Source: JBEVEP01 sp040512755 (GTDB lineage Bacteria; Pseudomonadota; Alphaproteobacteria; Rhizobiales; Rhizobiaceae). From it: 15,741 bases of DNA. A program made the translations under genes and the position numbers. Below, in pieces: positions 1-8,241 of this stretch. Every line of letters begins with the position of its first letter. Position 1 is the stretch's first letter. Where the stretch lies: the NCBI GenBank assembly GCA_040512755.1, contig JBEVEP010000153.1, positions 1-15,741 on the forward strand, written 5' to 3'. The notes under the pieces are model-generated. The model saw only the letters and a program-made list of their open reading frames with translations, did no database searches and was not told the origin of the DNA.

Positions 1-78
1 TACTGTTTGATCGTTTGTACGGCCCCTCCCCGGCCGGCCGGCCCCGGCCCGTCGCTATGGCTTCGGGCGTTTGTCGTT

Positions 79-118
79 CGAAAAGCCAAATCGTTGGCTT
101 TTCGTCGCCTCCGGCGAC
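79..118. other. Two adjacent perfect hairpins, possible terminator
   Basis: An 11-bp perfect stem (79-89 with 94-104, arm CGAAAAGCCAA) closes a 4-base loop ATCG. A second hairpin follows at once (GTCGCC 104-109 with GGCGAC 113-118). They lie about 170 bp beyond the purH stop. The first stem has an A-run on one arm and a T-run on the other, so it could end transcripts from either side, but no separate U-tract follows it. The only other structure in bases 1-78 is a self-complementary GC stretch at 30-41. No gene is seen in 1-288. Confidence 0.4.
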
Positions 119-120
119 CA

Positions 121-283
121 CTCCTCACCCCCGTAGAACGGGGAGAGGAGCGCTGACCGCATCGACAGCGCTAAAATTTGCAGCGTTGGCAATTGGCGAA
201 ATGCGCAATGAAGGCGTTCTTCTCCCCGTTTTTTACGGGGAGAGGATGCCGGCAGGCAGGTGAGGGGCGGCACAATCGATCAA
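121..283. repeat. Palindromic intergenic repeat, family A copy 1
   Basis: About 163 bp ending 5 bp from the purH stop codon. It shares its core with a second copy at 13644-13841 in the same orientation (both contain AGAGGAGCGCTGAC, AAATTTGCAGCGTTG and CGCAATGAAGGCG). Its right arm (237-267) is the exact reverse complement of the left arm of copy 2 (13661-13691), 31 of 31 bases. Its own left arm is diverged and seems shortened. Internal hairpins include a 9-bp stem, TCTCCCCGT (221-229) with ACGGGGAGA (235-243), around a five-T loop. There is no coding potential; it looks like a short palindromic or MITE-like repeat of the kind common between rhizobial genes. Confidence 0.8.
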
Positions 284-288
284 GACGC

Positions 289-1905
289 TCAATGCCGGAA
301 ATGCCTTACGCCGGTGAACACCATGGCGATGCCATGTTCGTCGGCCGCCGCAATCACCTCGTCGTCTCGCATTGAGCCGCCGGGTTGAATGACTGCCGTA
401 GCGCCCGCCTCTATCGCGGAAAGAAGCCCGTCCGCAAAGGGAAAGAAAGCATCGGATGCAACGACCGAGCCAATCGTCAAAGGGGTTGCTATCCCCACCG
501 CTTCAGATGCATCCAGCGCTTTGCGGGCGGCAATGCGCGATGAATCGACGCGGCTCATCTGGCCGGCGCCGATGCCGACCGTAGCGCCATCCTTGGCGTA
601 GACGATGGCATTCGATTTCACGTGCTTTGCGACGCGGAAAGCGAATTTGAGGTCAGCGAGTTCGCGCTCGCCTGGAGCTCGCTTCGTCATAACCTTGAGA
701 TCAAGCCCGTCGACAATCGCGTTGTCTCGCGACTGAACAAGCAGGCCTCCGGCAACCGACTTGACCGAAATGCCCGGGGCCGCGGGATCCGGCAGGCCGC
801 CCGTCACCAACAGGCGCAGGTTCTTCTTGGTGGCTATGATCGCCCGTGCCACTTCAGTTGCAGCCGGCGCGACGATCACTTCGGTGAAGATCTTCACCAT
901 CTCTTCCGCTGCTTCCGCGTCGAGAATGCGGTTGACCGCGATGATGCCGCCAAAGGCGGAAACCGGATCGCAAGCCAACGCCTGTCCATAGGCGGCCTTC
1001 AGCGTGGCGGACACCGCCACGCCGCACGGGTTGGCGTGTTTGATGATTGCGACCGCCGCTTGGACGCCGGGGTCGAATTCGCCGGCAAGCTCGAAGGCGG
1101 CGTCAGTGTCGTTGATGTTGTTGTAGGAGAGTTGCTTGCCCTGCAGGAGACGGGCGGTTGCGACCCCCGGCCGCCGCTCGCCCGTGACATAGAACCCGGC
1201 GGTCTGGTGAGGGTTTTCGCCATAGCGCATCACCGTTTCGAGCTTGCCTCCGAAAGCCCGCCATTTGGGCTCAGCGATATCCAGTGTCTCGGCAAACCAG
1301 CCTGATATTGCTGCGTCGTAGGCCGCGGTGCGCGCGAAGGCTTTTGCCGCGAGGCGCTTGCGGAAATCGAGAGAGAGGCAGCCTGCGTTTCGTTCGAGCT
1401 CGTTGAGGACGTCGGCGTAGTCCGCCGGATCGGTGACGATCGCAACATAGGCATGGTTTTTGGCAGCAGCACGCACCATTGCGGGTCCGCCGATATCGAT
1501 ATTCTCGACGACAGAAGCATAGTCGCCGCCAGAGAAACGCACCTCCTCGAACGGGTAGAGATTAACCACGACAAGGTCGATGGCCTCGATCCTGTGTTCG
1601 CTCATCGCGGCAACGTGTCCGGGATCATCTCTTACCGCGAGGAGACCCCCATGGACGGCCGGATGCAGGGTCTTGACGCGACCGTCCATAATTTCTGGAA
1701 AACCCGTCACTTCGGAAACGTCGGTTACAGGAACTCCGGCCGTCACGAGCGACTTTGCCGAGCCGCCAGTGGAGATCAGAACGACACCTCTATTGTGCAG
1801 CGCGCCGGCAAATTCCGTGAGGCCTGTCTTGTCGGATACTGAAAGCAGTGCGCGTCGGACCGGCACCAGATTGGGTGCAGGTATGTTCTTTGATGCGACT
1901 GCCAT
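289..1905 (-). CDS. purH: Bifunctional AICAR formyltransferase / IMP cyclohydrolase PurH
   Basis: Cytoplasmic enzyme for the last two steps of de novo purine synthesis: AICAR is formylated with 10-formyl-THF, then FAICAR is cyclised to IMP. The 538-residue product has the usual family length. An N-terminal MGS-like cyclohydrolase domain (about 18-155) carries LLSVSDKTGL and ISTGGSAKSL. The C-terminal AICARFT domain carries RYGENPHQT (about 228-235), the catalytic Lys-His pair in AIIKHANPCG (K289, H290), GAGQMSRVDSSR and SDAFFPFADG. The frame is open upstream to 2163. I chose the ATG at 1903-1905 because GGAGA lies 7 bases before it, homology begins there, and the upstream extension is translated repeat. 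The stop is 5 bp from a palindromic repeat. No purine riboswitch is visible in the leader. Confidence 0.97.
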   Translation of the reverse strand: MAVASKNIPAPNLVPVRRALLSVSDKTGLTEFAGALHNRGVVLISTGGSAKSLVTAGVPVTDVSEVTGFPEIMDGRVKTLHPAVHGGLLAVRDDPGHVAAMSEHRIEAIDLVVVNLYPFEEVRFSGGDYASVVENIDIGGPAMVRAAAKNHAYVAIVTDPADYADVLNELERNAGCLSLDFRKRLAAKAFARTAAYDAAISGWFAETLDIAEPKWRAFGGKLETVMRYGENPHQTAGFYVTGERRPGVATARLLQGKQLSYNNINDTDAAFELAGEFDPGVQAAVAIIKHANPCGVAVSATLKAAYGQALACDPVSAFGGIIAVNRILDAEAAEEMVKIFTEVIVAPAATEVARAIIATKKNLRLLVTGGLPDPAAPGISVKSVAGGLLVQSRDNAIVDGLDLKVMTKRAPGERELADLKFAFRVAKHVKSNAIVYAKDGATVGIGAGQMSRVDSSRIAARKALDASEAVGIATPLTIGSVVASDAFFPFADGLLSAIEAGATAVIQPGGSMRDDEVIAAADEHGIAMVFTGVRHFRH

Positions 1906-2054
1906 TGCGGGGTCTCCGATCTCGGTGGGTGTTGGCAATTGAAGGCAACGAGTGATGGCGCGCCCTAACACAACCCCGCATGGAATCAAACCGGCCCGCG
2001 AATTCATGGCATGCCGTCGCGCACGCTGACGAGTCGCCAAAGTGGTTCTGATCC

Positions 2055-2199
2055 AGGGTCTGTTGATATTCACGCCATGACAGCCTGCAAATGGAGGTTT
2101 TCTGCGCTTCCGTTGCTCACGTACCAGAACGTACGCTCCGCTACGGTTCTCGAAATCCACCATTTTCGGCTCGCCATGACATGAATCTCAACAGACCCT
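2055..2199. repeat. 145-bp near-perfect palindromic element (MITE-like), family B
   Basis: The ends are inverted repeats: AGGGTCTGTTGA (2055-2066) pairs perfectly with TCAACAGACCCT (2188-2199). The similarity continues inward through ATTCAnGnCATG with single mismatches. Further in, AAATGGAGG pairs with CCACCATTT allowing one mismatch, and the centre CCGTTGCTCACGTAC opposes GTACGCTCCGCTACGG, so the whole element can fold as one long imperfect hairpin. There is no transposase inside. Its right end provides the last two bases of the TAG stop (2198-2200) of the heparinase-like gene, and purH starts 150 bp beyond its left end. No clear target duplication was found. It looks like a non-autonomous mobile palindrome. 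Confidence 0.8.
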
Positions 2200-3931
2200 A
2201 GACTGCGAGGGTGCCTGCCGGTCTTTCGATGATCCGGGTGCGGGTCAGCCGCCAGCCTATCTCCGGCAGTTCCGAGGGTTTGAAGGACAGCACGATTTGG
2301 CTCGTCCGCCTCGGTCCACTCAGACCGGCAAAGAAGATCGATTCCTCGATCGACGGCGTCACGGCTTCGCAAGTGAACGCCCAACTGTCAGCGCCACCTG
2401 CGGCGAGCACCAACCTGCCCTGTTTGTCGCGATAGAGCTGAACATCCGGATGGATATGGAACCGCACTGCAACGATATCCTGTCCATTCTTCTTGGCTGG
2501 AGCGCCGCCTGACCGGAAGAAACGGTCGATGCCTTCGAGAAGATTGCCGCTGTCTGAGAGCGAAAGCTCGCGCTCGTGGAACAAACCGAAACGCGATACA
2601 TAGCCATCGTGACTGGCCACAAATCTCTGTGTTCCGCTTGAGTCAAGGCGCTCGCAGGGGACGTGTCGCGGACCGGCGATCAATGGGGCGCCGAGCAATT
2701 CGTTCAGTCGTCCGGAGTGGCTGAAGCGGGCTGAAGATGTGTCGTTCAAGGTCGCGGTTGAGTGTGCGGCAGTCGCCCGTGCGAGTGGACGAAAGTCCTC
2801 TGCACCAAACGCGTCCACGCCGGCGTTGACGATGTAGTGCTGGCGGCCGGACGAGAGTTCGAATGAAAGGCACCCGGCATGCGCAACGCTGGAAACCTCC
2901 GGCTGCGGTGCAGGTCCGGTATCGGCAATTACGCTTGTTCCGCCCATCGACAGCCGTTCGTATCCCGAATGCGGCGCATGCAGCAGCGGTTGTCCAGCGG
3001 TGTCGTCGTGGCGAAGAATGGCAGCAATGCGATCCTGGATCGTTGCGCCCATCCCATTGAAACGGGCAAGACTGCCGTCCTGGTGACGGAAAAAGCGGAG
3101 CGCCGGCAACATCCGGTCGATCGCACCCATAAGTGCGTCGGGCGGAGTTTCGGCTTGGTTGGCGTAAGTGTGCCGAAGCGGCAGGAGGTCGGCAAGAATC
3201 TCCAGCACGGCAAAGGGATTGCGGGAAACATGTCCGCCATCGGGAAGGATTTGCCGGTCCAGTTCCGCGGCGAGATTGCGCGATGCGTTGCGGACGGCGG
3301 TCTTGGGTGCGGGGAGGGAAAGTGCCGCAAAAGCGAGCGCGATGCGGACCCGAAGGCGCTCCTCCCCGTCCGTCATTTCTGGCGCCATCGAGCGCAAATA
3401 CCGGATCTGAACGGCAAGCGAGCGTAGGTAAGCCCTGTAGAACGGGAACTCGGCGCCCTGAAGAACGACCGAGGAATGCTGTAGCCAGGCGATGACGCGC
3501 CGCGAGGTCGTTGCGGGCTCCCACGCCACGCCGGAAATACGGCTGCCATGGCTTGAGATCCAGTCGGAAACAAGTGCACGGGCGTTGTGAGCGGCGAGAT
3601 CGGTGCCGGCGGCTCGCATGTGACGTAGCCAGCGGAAGCCGTGCAGTGCTTGTAGCCAGTCCTGATTGGCCACCTGTATGTGAAACGGCGACTGCCCGCC
3701 AGTCTCGACGAGGTAACCGGAAAGCGGAAAACGGCCGTAATAGATTTCCATCGCGATCTGCGGGTCGGCCTGCCGCAAGTCGGGTGGAGCGATCAGTACG
3801 CGCTCCGGAGTGCGGCCGGCATAACGCCATCGATACGCCGGTCCGGCGCGCAGCTGACGGCGAGCGCGGCGCCAGATTTCCCGCGCCGCAAGCGCCCACA
3901 GATGCGGTGCGTTGCCCGCTGCAGTTACCAA
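2198..3931 (-). CDS. Heparinase II/III family protein
   Basis: A 577-residue protein resembling the heparinase II/III-like family that sits beside purH and rsmB in rhizobia. Segments typical of that family are PAYRWRYAGRTPERVLIAPP, EIYYGRFPLSG, FRWLRHMRAAG, the alpha-helical RNLAAELDRQILPDGGHVSRNP and, in the C-terminal beta domain (about 330-560), AHAGCLSFELSSG, VNAGVD and ATLNDTSSA. No signal peptide is evident, so a periplasmic polysaccharide-lyase role is not supported here. Substrate and activity are unknown. The start appears to be TTG (3929-3931): an AGGCGAGG sequence lies about 8 bases upstream, an in-frame stop lies at 3962-3964, and there is no ATG between. The stop codon is formed by a palindromic repeat, so the last residues may have been altered by its insertion. 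Confidence 0.85.
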   Translation of the reverse strand: MVTAAGNAPHLWALAAREIWRRARRQLRAGPAYRWRYAGRTPERVLIAPPDLRQADPQIAMEIYYGRFPLSGYLVETGGQSPFHIQVANQDWLQALHGFRWLRHMRAAGTDLAAHNARALVSDWISSHGSRISGVAWEPATTSRRVIAWLQHSSVVLQGAEFPFYRAYLRSLAVQIRYLRSMAPEMTDGEERLRVRIALAFAALSLPAPKTAVRNASRNLAAELDRQILPDGGHVSRNPFAVLEILADLLPLRHTYANQAETPPDALMGAIDRMLPALRFFRHQDGSLARFNGMGATIQDRIAAILRHDDTAGQPLLHAPHSGYERLSMGGTSVIADTGPAPQPEVSSVAHAGCLSFELSSGRQHYIVNAGVDAFGAEDFRPLARATAAHSTATLNDTSSARFSHSGRLNELLGAPLIAGPRHVPCERLDSSGTQRFVASHDGYVSRFGLFHERELSLSDSGNLLEGIDRFFRSGGAPAKKNGQDIVAVRFHIHPDVQLYRDKQGRLVLAAGGADSWAFTCEAVTPSIEESIFFAGLSGPRRTSQIVLSFKPSELPEIGWRLTRTRIIERPAGTLAV

Positions 3932-4030
3932 AGCCGAATCCTCGCCTCGAAGCCCTCTCTCTTATCCATGCGGTATGGTTAGCGAATGGTTTAAGTTCGG
4001 CCTTGCACCAATTCTGACGTCGCGCTCGAT

Positions 4031-5371
4031 CTATCCAATGCGCCGGAATCGTGCGGCGTAGAACCCATCGAGGCCCGAGATGCCGGGTCTAACAAGATCG
4101 AGGTCGGCGGGCGTGGTGCGGAGCGCGCCGTCTTTTATGAAGGGAGCGATCCCATCAATCTCGCCCGGATCGATGGGCTCCGCCTCTACGGTGGTGTTCC
4201 CGCCAAGCAGAGATGCAACAAGCGCCTCGCCCTCGTCCGGGTCGAGCGAGCAGTTGGAGAAGACGATCCGCCCGCCGGGCTTCACGAATGTGATCGCCTT
4301 GTCGAGCAATTGCCGCTGTAGCTTCGCAAGCTTGGCAATATCCTCAGGGGATTTTGTCCATGGCACATCCGGGTGGCGGCGCACAGTACCAGTGGACGAG
4401 CAGGGCGCATCCAGGAGAACTGCGTCGAAGAGCGTTGCCGGCTCGTATTTCATCATATCCGCTTCCACGACCTCTGCGGCAAGCCGGAGACGTTCCAGAT
4501 TGGCGGTGAGCCGCGCCAGCCTGTTCTTCGACACCTCGACAGCTGTCACTCTTGCGCCGGCATTGACCAGTTGCGCCGTCTTACCTCCCGGCGCTGCGCA
4601 CAGGTCGGCTACGCGAAGTCCTGCGACATCGCCGAGCAGACGCGCCGGCAGGCTTGCGGCCGCATCCTGCACCCACCAGGCGCCTTCCTCATAGCCGGGA
4701 AGGTCGGCGACATTGGCGGCAAGCCTTTCGACCCGTACGGTGCCGGTCGCCAGCACGATGCCGCCGAGTTCGTTTGCCCATTTGTCGGGGTCCATTTTGA
4801 CCGTGAAATCGACAGGGGCTTCGGTTCGATGCGCCGCAAGGATCGCGCGCGCCCGCTCTTCGCCATAGCCAGCCTGAAGCCGCTCGATGAACCAGCCGGG
4901 CGCGTCGTCTGTGGAAGCAAGCATCTTCGACAATTGCGTATCTTTGCTGCGTGCGATCCCGCGCAATATTGCATTGACGAGACCGGCAAAGCGTTTGGTG
5001 CGTGGGTCTGACTTCGCATGGGTGACGGCAAGGTCCACCGCCGCGCTATCGGGAATGTCGAGGAACAGGATTTGTGCGGCGGCAACATAAAGCAAATGCG
5101 CCAGCGCGTGCGCGTTGGAGGGCAGCGGCCGTTCGAGACGCCGGTCGATCAATTTGCCGATTGTTACCCGGAAACGCAGCGCGGTCACGAGGATGGCGCG
5201 AACCAGCGCCCTATCACGCAGCGAAAGCGCTCGAAACTGGGGATGGCCGTGGTCGTGATCCGTCAGTCCGTCAAGAGGCGTTTTCGCATCAACGACCGCC
5301 GCCAGAATTTTCGCTGCCGCCATGCGGGCAGCAAGGCCGGGAACTGTTTCGCGAGATTGCGGGACCGTCAT
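4031..5371 (-). CDS. rsmB: RsmB/NOP-family 16S rRNA (cytosine-C5) methyltransferase
   Basis: A SAM-dependent RNA m5C methyltransferase of 446 residues; E. coli RsmB modifies C967 of 16S rRNA, though exact target in this organism is inferred. An N-terminal NusB-like RNA-binding domain (about 15-140) precedes a Rossmann methyltransferase domain. The SAM motif I is DLCAAPGGKT (257-266). Motif IV is LLDAPCSSTGTVRRHPDVPW with C324, and motif VI is FSNCSLDPDEGE with the catalytic-type C374; Asn replaces the more usual Thr before that Cys. The ATG at 5369-5371 has AAGG about 8 bases upstream. It lies 105 bp downstream of htpX and about 100 bp upstream of the heparinase-like gene on the same strand, so co-transcription is possible. 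Confidence 0.95.
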   Translation of the reverse strand: MTVPQSRETVPGLAARMAAAKILAAVVDAKTPLDGLTDHDHGHPQFRALSLRDRALVRAILVTALRFRVTIGKLIDRRLERPLPSNAHALAHLLYVAAAQILFLDIPDSAAVDLAVTHAKSDPRTKRFAGLVNAILRGIARSKDTQLSKMLASTDDAPGWFIERLQAGYGEERARAILAAHRTEAPVDFTVKMDPDKWANELGGIVLATGTVRVERLAANVADLPGYEEGAWWVQDAAASLPARLLGDVAGLRVADLCAAPGGKTAQLVNAGARVTAVEVSKNRLARLTANLERLRLAAEVVEADMMKYEPATLFDAVLLDAPCSSTGTVRRHPDVPWTKSPEDIAKLAKLQRQLLDKAITFVKPGGRIVFSNCSLDPDEGEALVASLLGGNTTVEAEPIDPGEIDGIAPFIKDGALRTTPADLDLVRPGISGLDGFYAARFRRIG

Positions 5372-5476
5372 CCCCGCGCCTTACAGCACCGGACCGAAAA
5401 CCGAAATCGATTTTCCAGCCGGCAATACCGAAAGGTTGCGCTGAGCACATCCCTTTCATGTGCCCTCATGCGGAGA

Positions 5477-6472
5477 TCACCACGGGCTCTTCGGTCCGGT
5501 TGGATTGCGGCCCCATGGACCTTGCGCGCGCGGGTTTTCGGCCGGCTTATCCCAGGGACCCGAACCGGACGGATCCGTCGCCGGTTCCTGGATATCCGGT
5601 TCCGCGGACGGCTGGAACCCTCCGCCATCGGCGCCCTGCGCCATATTTTCAAGCGCGGCAATCCGATTCTCGGTATTCGGGTGCGTCGAGAAGAGATTGT
5701 CCATGCGCTCGCCGGACAGAGGATTGATGATGAAGAGATGCGCCGTTGCCGGATTGCGCTCGGCATCCTGATTGTGGATTTGCTGGACGTTGCGGGCGAT
5801 CTTGCCGAGCGCGGAGGAGAGCCAGAGCGGATTGCCGCAAATCTCGGCCCCTCGCCGGTCCGCAGAATATTCCCGAGTGCGGCTGATGGCCATCTGCACC
5901 ATCATCGCAGCCAGTGGCGCGACGATCATGGCGACCAGAACACCGATGAAACCAAGCGGGTTGTTGTTGTTGCGATTGCCGCCGAAGAAGAAAGCGAAGT
6001 TGCCCAGCATGGAGATCGCGCCGGCCAGCGTCGCGGTGATCGTCATTGTCAGCGTGTCGCGGTGCTGCACATGGGCCAGTTCGTGCGCCATCACGCCTGC
6101 AACTTCTTCAGGGGAAAGCCTGTCGAGCAGGCCTGTCGTTGCGGCGACGGCGGCGTTTTGCGGATTGCGGCCGGTAGCGAACGCGTTGGGCTGAGGGTTT
6201 TCGATGAGATAAACCTTCGGCATTGGAAGATTGGCGCGATGTGCCAGATCGCGCACGATGCCGTAGTATTCGGGAGCGTTGCGCTCATCCACTTCGACGG
6301 CGTGGTGCATCCTGAGCACCATCTTGTCGGAGTTCCAATAGCTGAAGAGGTTCATGCCCGCAGCCATAAGGAAGGCGATGGTCATGCCGCTGGAGCCACC
6401 GATGAGATAACCCACGCCCATGAAAAGCGCGGTCATGAAAGCCAGCAGCATGGCGGTGCGAATCATGTTCAT
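5477..6472 (-). CDS. htpX: Zinc metalloprotease HtpX (M48B family)
   Basis: An inner-membrane zinc endopeptidase that degrades misfolded membrane proteins. The product has 331 residues. Two N-terminal membrane segments (about 6-25 and 30-47) come first. The catalytic motif HELAH (130-134) lies in VMAHELAHVQHRDT, and the likely third zinc ligand is Glu201 in SRTREYSADRRGAEICG. Two further hydrophobic segments are at about 142-164 and 175-197. The C-terminal part has the HtpX-typical NPLSGERMDNLFSTHP, then a low-complexity Pro/Gly tail. The frame stays open upstream to 6940, but the ATG at 6470-6472 is chosen for GAGGAG 6-7 bases upstream and the family N-terminus MNMIRTA. It is divergent from the SDHAF4-like gene, 210 bp apart. 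No convincing heat-shock promoter could be assigned. Confidence 0.96.
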   Translation of the reverse strand: MNMIRTAMLLAFMTALFMGVGYLIGGSSGMTIAFLMAAGMNLFSYWNSDKMVLRMHHAVEVDERNAPEYYGIVRDLAHRANLPMPKVYLIENPQPNAFATGRNPQNAAVAATTGLLDRLSPEEVAGVMAHELAHVQHRDTLTMTITATLAGAISMLGNFAFFFGGNRNNNNPLGFIGVLVAMIVAPLAAMMVQMAISRTREYSADRRGAEICGNPLWLSSALGKIARNVQQIHNQDAERNPATAHLFIINPLSGERMDNLFSTHPNTENRIAALENMAQGADGGGFQPSAEPDIQEPATDPSGSGPWDKPAENPRAQGPWGRNPTGPKSPW

Positions 6473-6682
6473 CGTCTGCTCCTCGTGGTTCGCGTCAGAG
6501 TTGCCAGCCCGACCGGCGCTTGCTTGTCGTATCGCATCACGCGAAATACAACAATCTGGCGTGAGATGACGTTTCCATGAAGCGGCACCCTGCGTTAGGA
6601 GCGCGGTCGGATCGGACCAGAACCCGCCTATTATGATGGGAATCGCACCCGGTCCATTCAATGATTTTCGCGAGTGAAATCG

Positions 6683-6907
6683 ATGTCGGACGACGAGCAC
6701 GCCGAAGCTGACCGAGACCTCGGTTCGGTTGACGCCCGAAAACATCTTTCGCCAGCGGCCAAACGTGCGCTGGAGGAGGCCGAAGCACGTCGCGCCGTGT
6801 ATCGCGCCGCCGAAGCAGACCGGCCGACGGAGATCGGCGGACGTGGCGGTCTCGAACCGGGACGCTATGGCGACTGGGAGATCAAGGGCCTGACAAGCGA
6901 TTTCTAG
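6683..6907 (+). CDS. DUF1674 / SDHAF4-like succinate dehydrogenase assembly factor
   Basis: A 74-residue soluble protein. The C-terminal signature GRYGDWEIKGLTSDF (about 60-74) is the hallmark of DUF1674, the family of mitochondrial SDHAF4 (yeast Sdh8). In eukaryotes that protein binds the flavinated succinate dehydrogenase subunit and helps complex II assembly; the same role here is inference. The N-terminal two thirds is charged, Ala/Glu/Arg-rich and probably flexible. The ATG at 6683 is preferred; a GTG three codons upstream (6674) is also possible but has no visible Shine-Dalgarno sequence. For the ATG only a GAG about 8 bases upstream is seen, so initiation may be weak. A palindromic repeat begins 24 bp after the stop. 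Confidence 0.88.
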   Translation: MSDDEHAEADRDLGSVDARKHLSPAAKRALEEAEARRAVYRAAEADRPTEIGGRGGLEPGRYGDWEIKGLTSDF

Positions 6908-6930
6908 ACTGGCCTCCCGCTTGAGGCAAG

Positions 6931-7195
6931 GCAATCGCATATTGATGCTTGCGAACGCTCTTGCCCCCTCTCCGTCTCGCCCTTCGGGCTCGACACCTCT
7001 CCCCCTGAAGGGGGCGAGGAAGGGTGCTGATCGCGGCGAGTTCGTGCCCTTCCTCCACCCCTTTAGCCCGAGACGGAGAGGGGGGACGAGCGACTCGAGG
7101 TGCTCGCCATATGCGATTGCTCCGAGGGGAGAGGAGGTCGCCGAGCGTGGCGATGCCGGATGAGGGGGCGTCTTTCATATGCGATAGCCCTGCGC
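6931..7195. repeat. Nested palindromic intergenic repeat, family C
   Basis: Nested inverted repeats fill the gap between the SDHAF4-like and transglutaminase-like genes. The outer arms are GCAATCGCATAT (6931-6942) and ATATGCGATTGC (7109-7120), 12 bp perfect. Inside are CCCCCTCTCCGTCTCG (6964-6979) and its exact complement at 7069-7084, 16 bp. Further in are GAGGAAGGG (7016-7024) with CCCTTCCTC (7047-7055) and a CCCCC-TGAA-GGGGG hairpin near 7001-7014. After 7120 a second unit follows, repeating CATATGCGAT near 7178-7187. I see no gene here; ORFs across it are low-complexity by-products. It shares no obvious core with families A or B. Confidence 0.75.
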
Positions 7196-7286
7196 TTTGG
7201 ACGGGAAGGCTCCCGCGGAACCATAAACAGTGTCCTGGCGTTTGTTGGAGAACGATGCTTCCCCAAAAACGTGAGAAGGGCGCTCG

Positions 7287-8156
7287 ATGCTGATCCGCCT
7301 CGGCTACGAAATTGCGATCGAATGCGAGCAGCCGATGCCGGTCATCTCGCTGCTTGATATCCACCCTGACCGTCAACACGATATCAAGTGTCAGACAAAC
7401 GTTGTCACCTCGCCCCAGGTGGCAACCCATGTCTACCAGGATGCCTACGGCAATGCCTGCCGGCGTTTCATGGTGCCCGAAGGAACGTTCCATATTCGCT
7501 ACGACGCCCTCGTCAGGGACAGTGGCGCGCCCGACCGGGTCGAAACATTGGCGCAGGAAACGTTAGTGCAGACCCTGCCGCCCGAATGTATCGTCTTCCT
7601 TCTGGGCAGCCGATACTGCGAGACTGATCATATGAGCGATCTTGCCTGGAGCCTGTTCGGACATCTGCCGCCGGGATGGGTTCGGGTGCAGGCGATCTGC
7701 GACTACGTGCACAACCGGCTCTCCTTTGGCTACGGTTATGCGAGGGCGACGCGCACCGCTGCGCAGGCGCATGAGGAACGGGTCGGCGTCTGCCGCGACT
7801 TTGCGCATCTTGCAATCACGCTTTGCCGCTGCATGAACATTCCCGCGCGTTACGTGAACGGTTATCTGGGTGATATCGGCATCCCGCCGGATCCGGCGCC
7901 AATGGATTTCAATGCCTGGTTCGAGGCCTATCTCGGCGGCAAATGGTACACATTTGACGCGCGCCACAACGTTCCGCGCATCGGGCGTGTTGTCGTGGCG
8001 CGCGGGCGCGACGCGACGGACGTACCGCTTCTCCACAGTTTCGGGCCCCACAAGCTGACCAAATTCAAGGTCTGGACCGAAGAGCAGAGTGCCGATCCGG
8101 CGCCACAACTCAGACGAGCCGTCGACCGGACGCTCAGCACGCCGCAGATTGCGTGA
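7287..8156 (+). CDS. Transglutaminase-like family protein (cysteine protease fold)
   Basis: A 289-residue cytoplasmic-looking protein without signal peptide or membrane segment. The N-terminal part (about 1-110) is the beta-rich domain found before bacterial transglutaminase-like domains. The C-terminal domain has the nucleophile motif RVGVCRDFAHLAI with Cys169 and FDARHN with the expected Asp224. The segment PMDFNAWFEAYLGGKWYTFD normally supplies the catalytic His just before AW, yet here that place is Asn209 (AAT). Members of this superfamily may be proteases, amidases or non-enzymatic; the substrate is unknown. The ATG at 7287 has GAAGGG 7 bases upstream. It may be transcribed separately from the PepSY gene 85 bp downstream. 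Confidence 0.88.
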   Translation: MLIRLGYEIAIECEQPMPVISLLDIHPDRQHDIKCQTNVVTSPQVATHVYQDAYGNACRRFMVPEGTFHIRYDALVRDSGAPDRVETLAQETLVQTLPPECIVFLLGSRYCETDHMSDLAWSLFGHLPPGWVRVQAICDYVHNRLSFGYGYARATRTAAQAHEERVGVCRDFAHLAITLCRCMNIPARYVNGYLGDIGIPPDPAPMDFNAWFEAYLGGKWYTFDARHNVPRIGRVVVARGRDATDVPLLHSFGPHKLTKFKVWTEEQSADPAPQLRRAVDRTLSTPQIA

Positions 8157-8241
8157 AGCTGCGTCTGATGCGCCGATTGGCTCCAGTCGACCGTTTCGCT
8201 GTAGACTGGCTCGTATCGGGTCAACAGAGGGAGCGGTCGCC

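Noticed and set aside
121..283. CRISPR array or small RNA gene in the repeat-rich 3' flank of purH
   Set aside because: No regular repeat-spacer pattern; the similarity to 13644-13841 shows a dispersed palindromic repeat.
1906..2163. 86-residue N-terminal extension of PurH
   Set aside because: It starts inside the palindromic repeat, has no family similarity, and a good ribosome site exists for the ATG at 1905.
5018..6580. 520-codon plus-strand open frame opposite rsmB and htpX
   Set aside because: It runs antisense to two well-recognised genes, is rich in Arg/His with no family resemblance, and reflects GC-rich third positions of the minus-strand genes.
6610..6665. Heat-shock (sigma-32) promoter for htpX: TTGAAT and CATAAT on the minus strand
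   Set aside because: The spacing is about 20 bases, too long for the alphaproteobacterial sigma-32 consensus.
6473..6940. 156-residue N-terminal extension of HtpX
   Set aside because: It overlaps the SDHAF4-like gene antisense, while the ATG at 6472 has a strong Shine-Dalgarno sequence and the known HtpX N-terminus.
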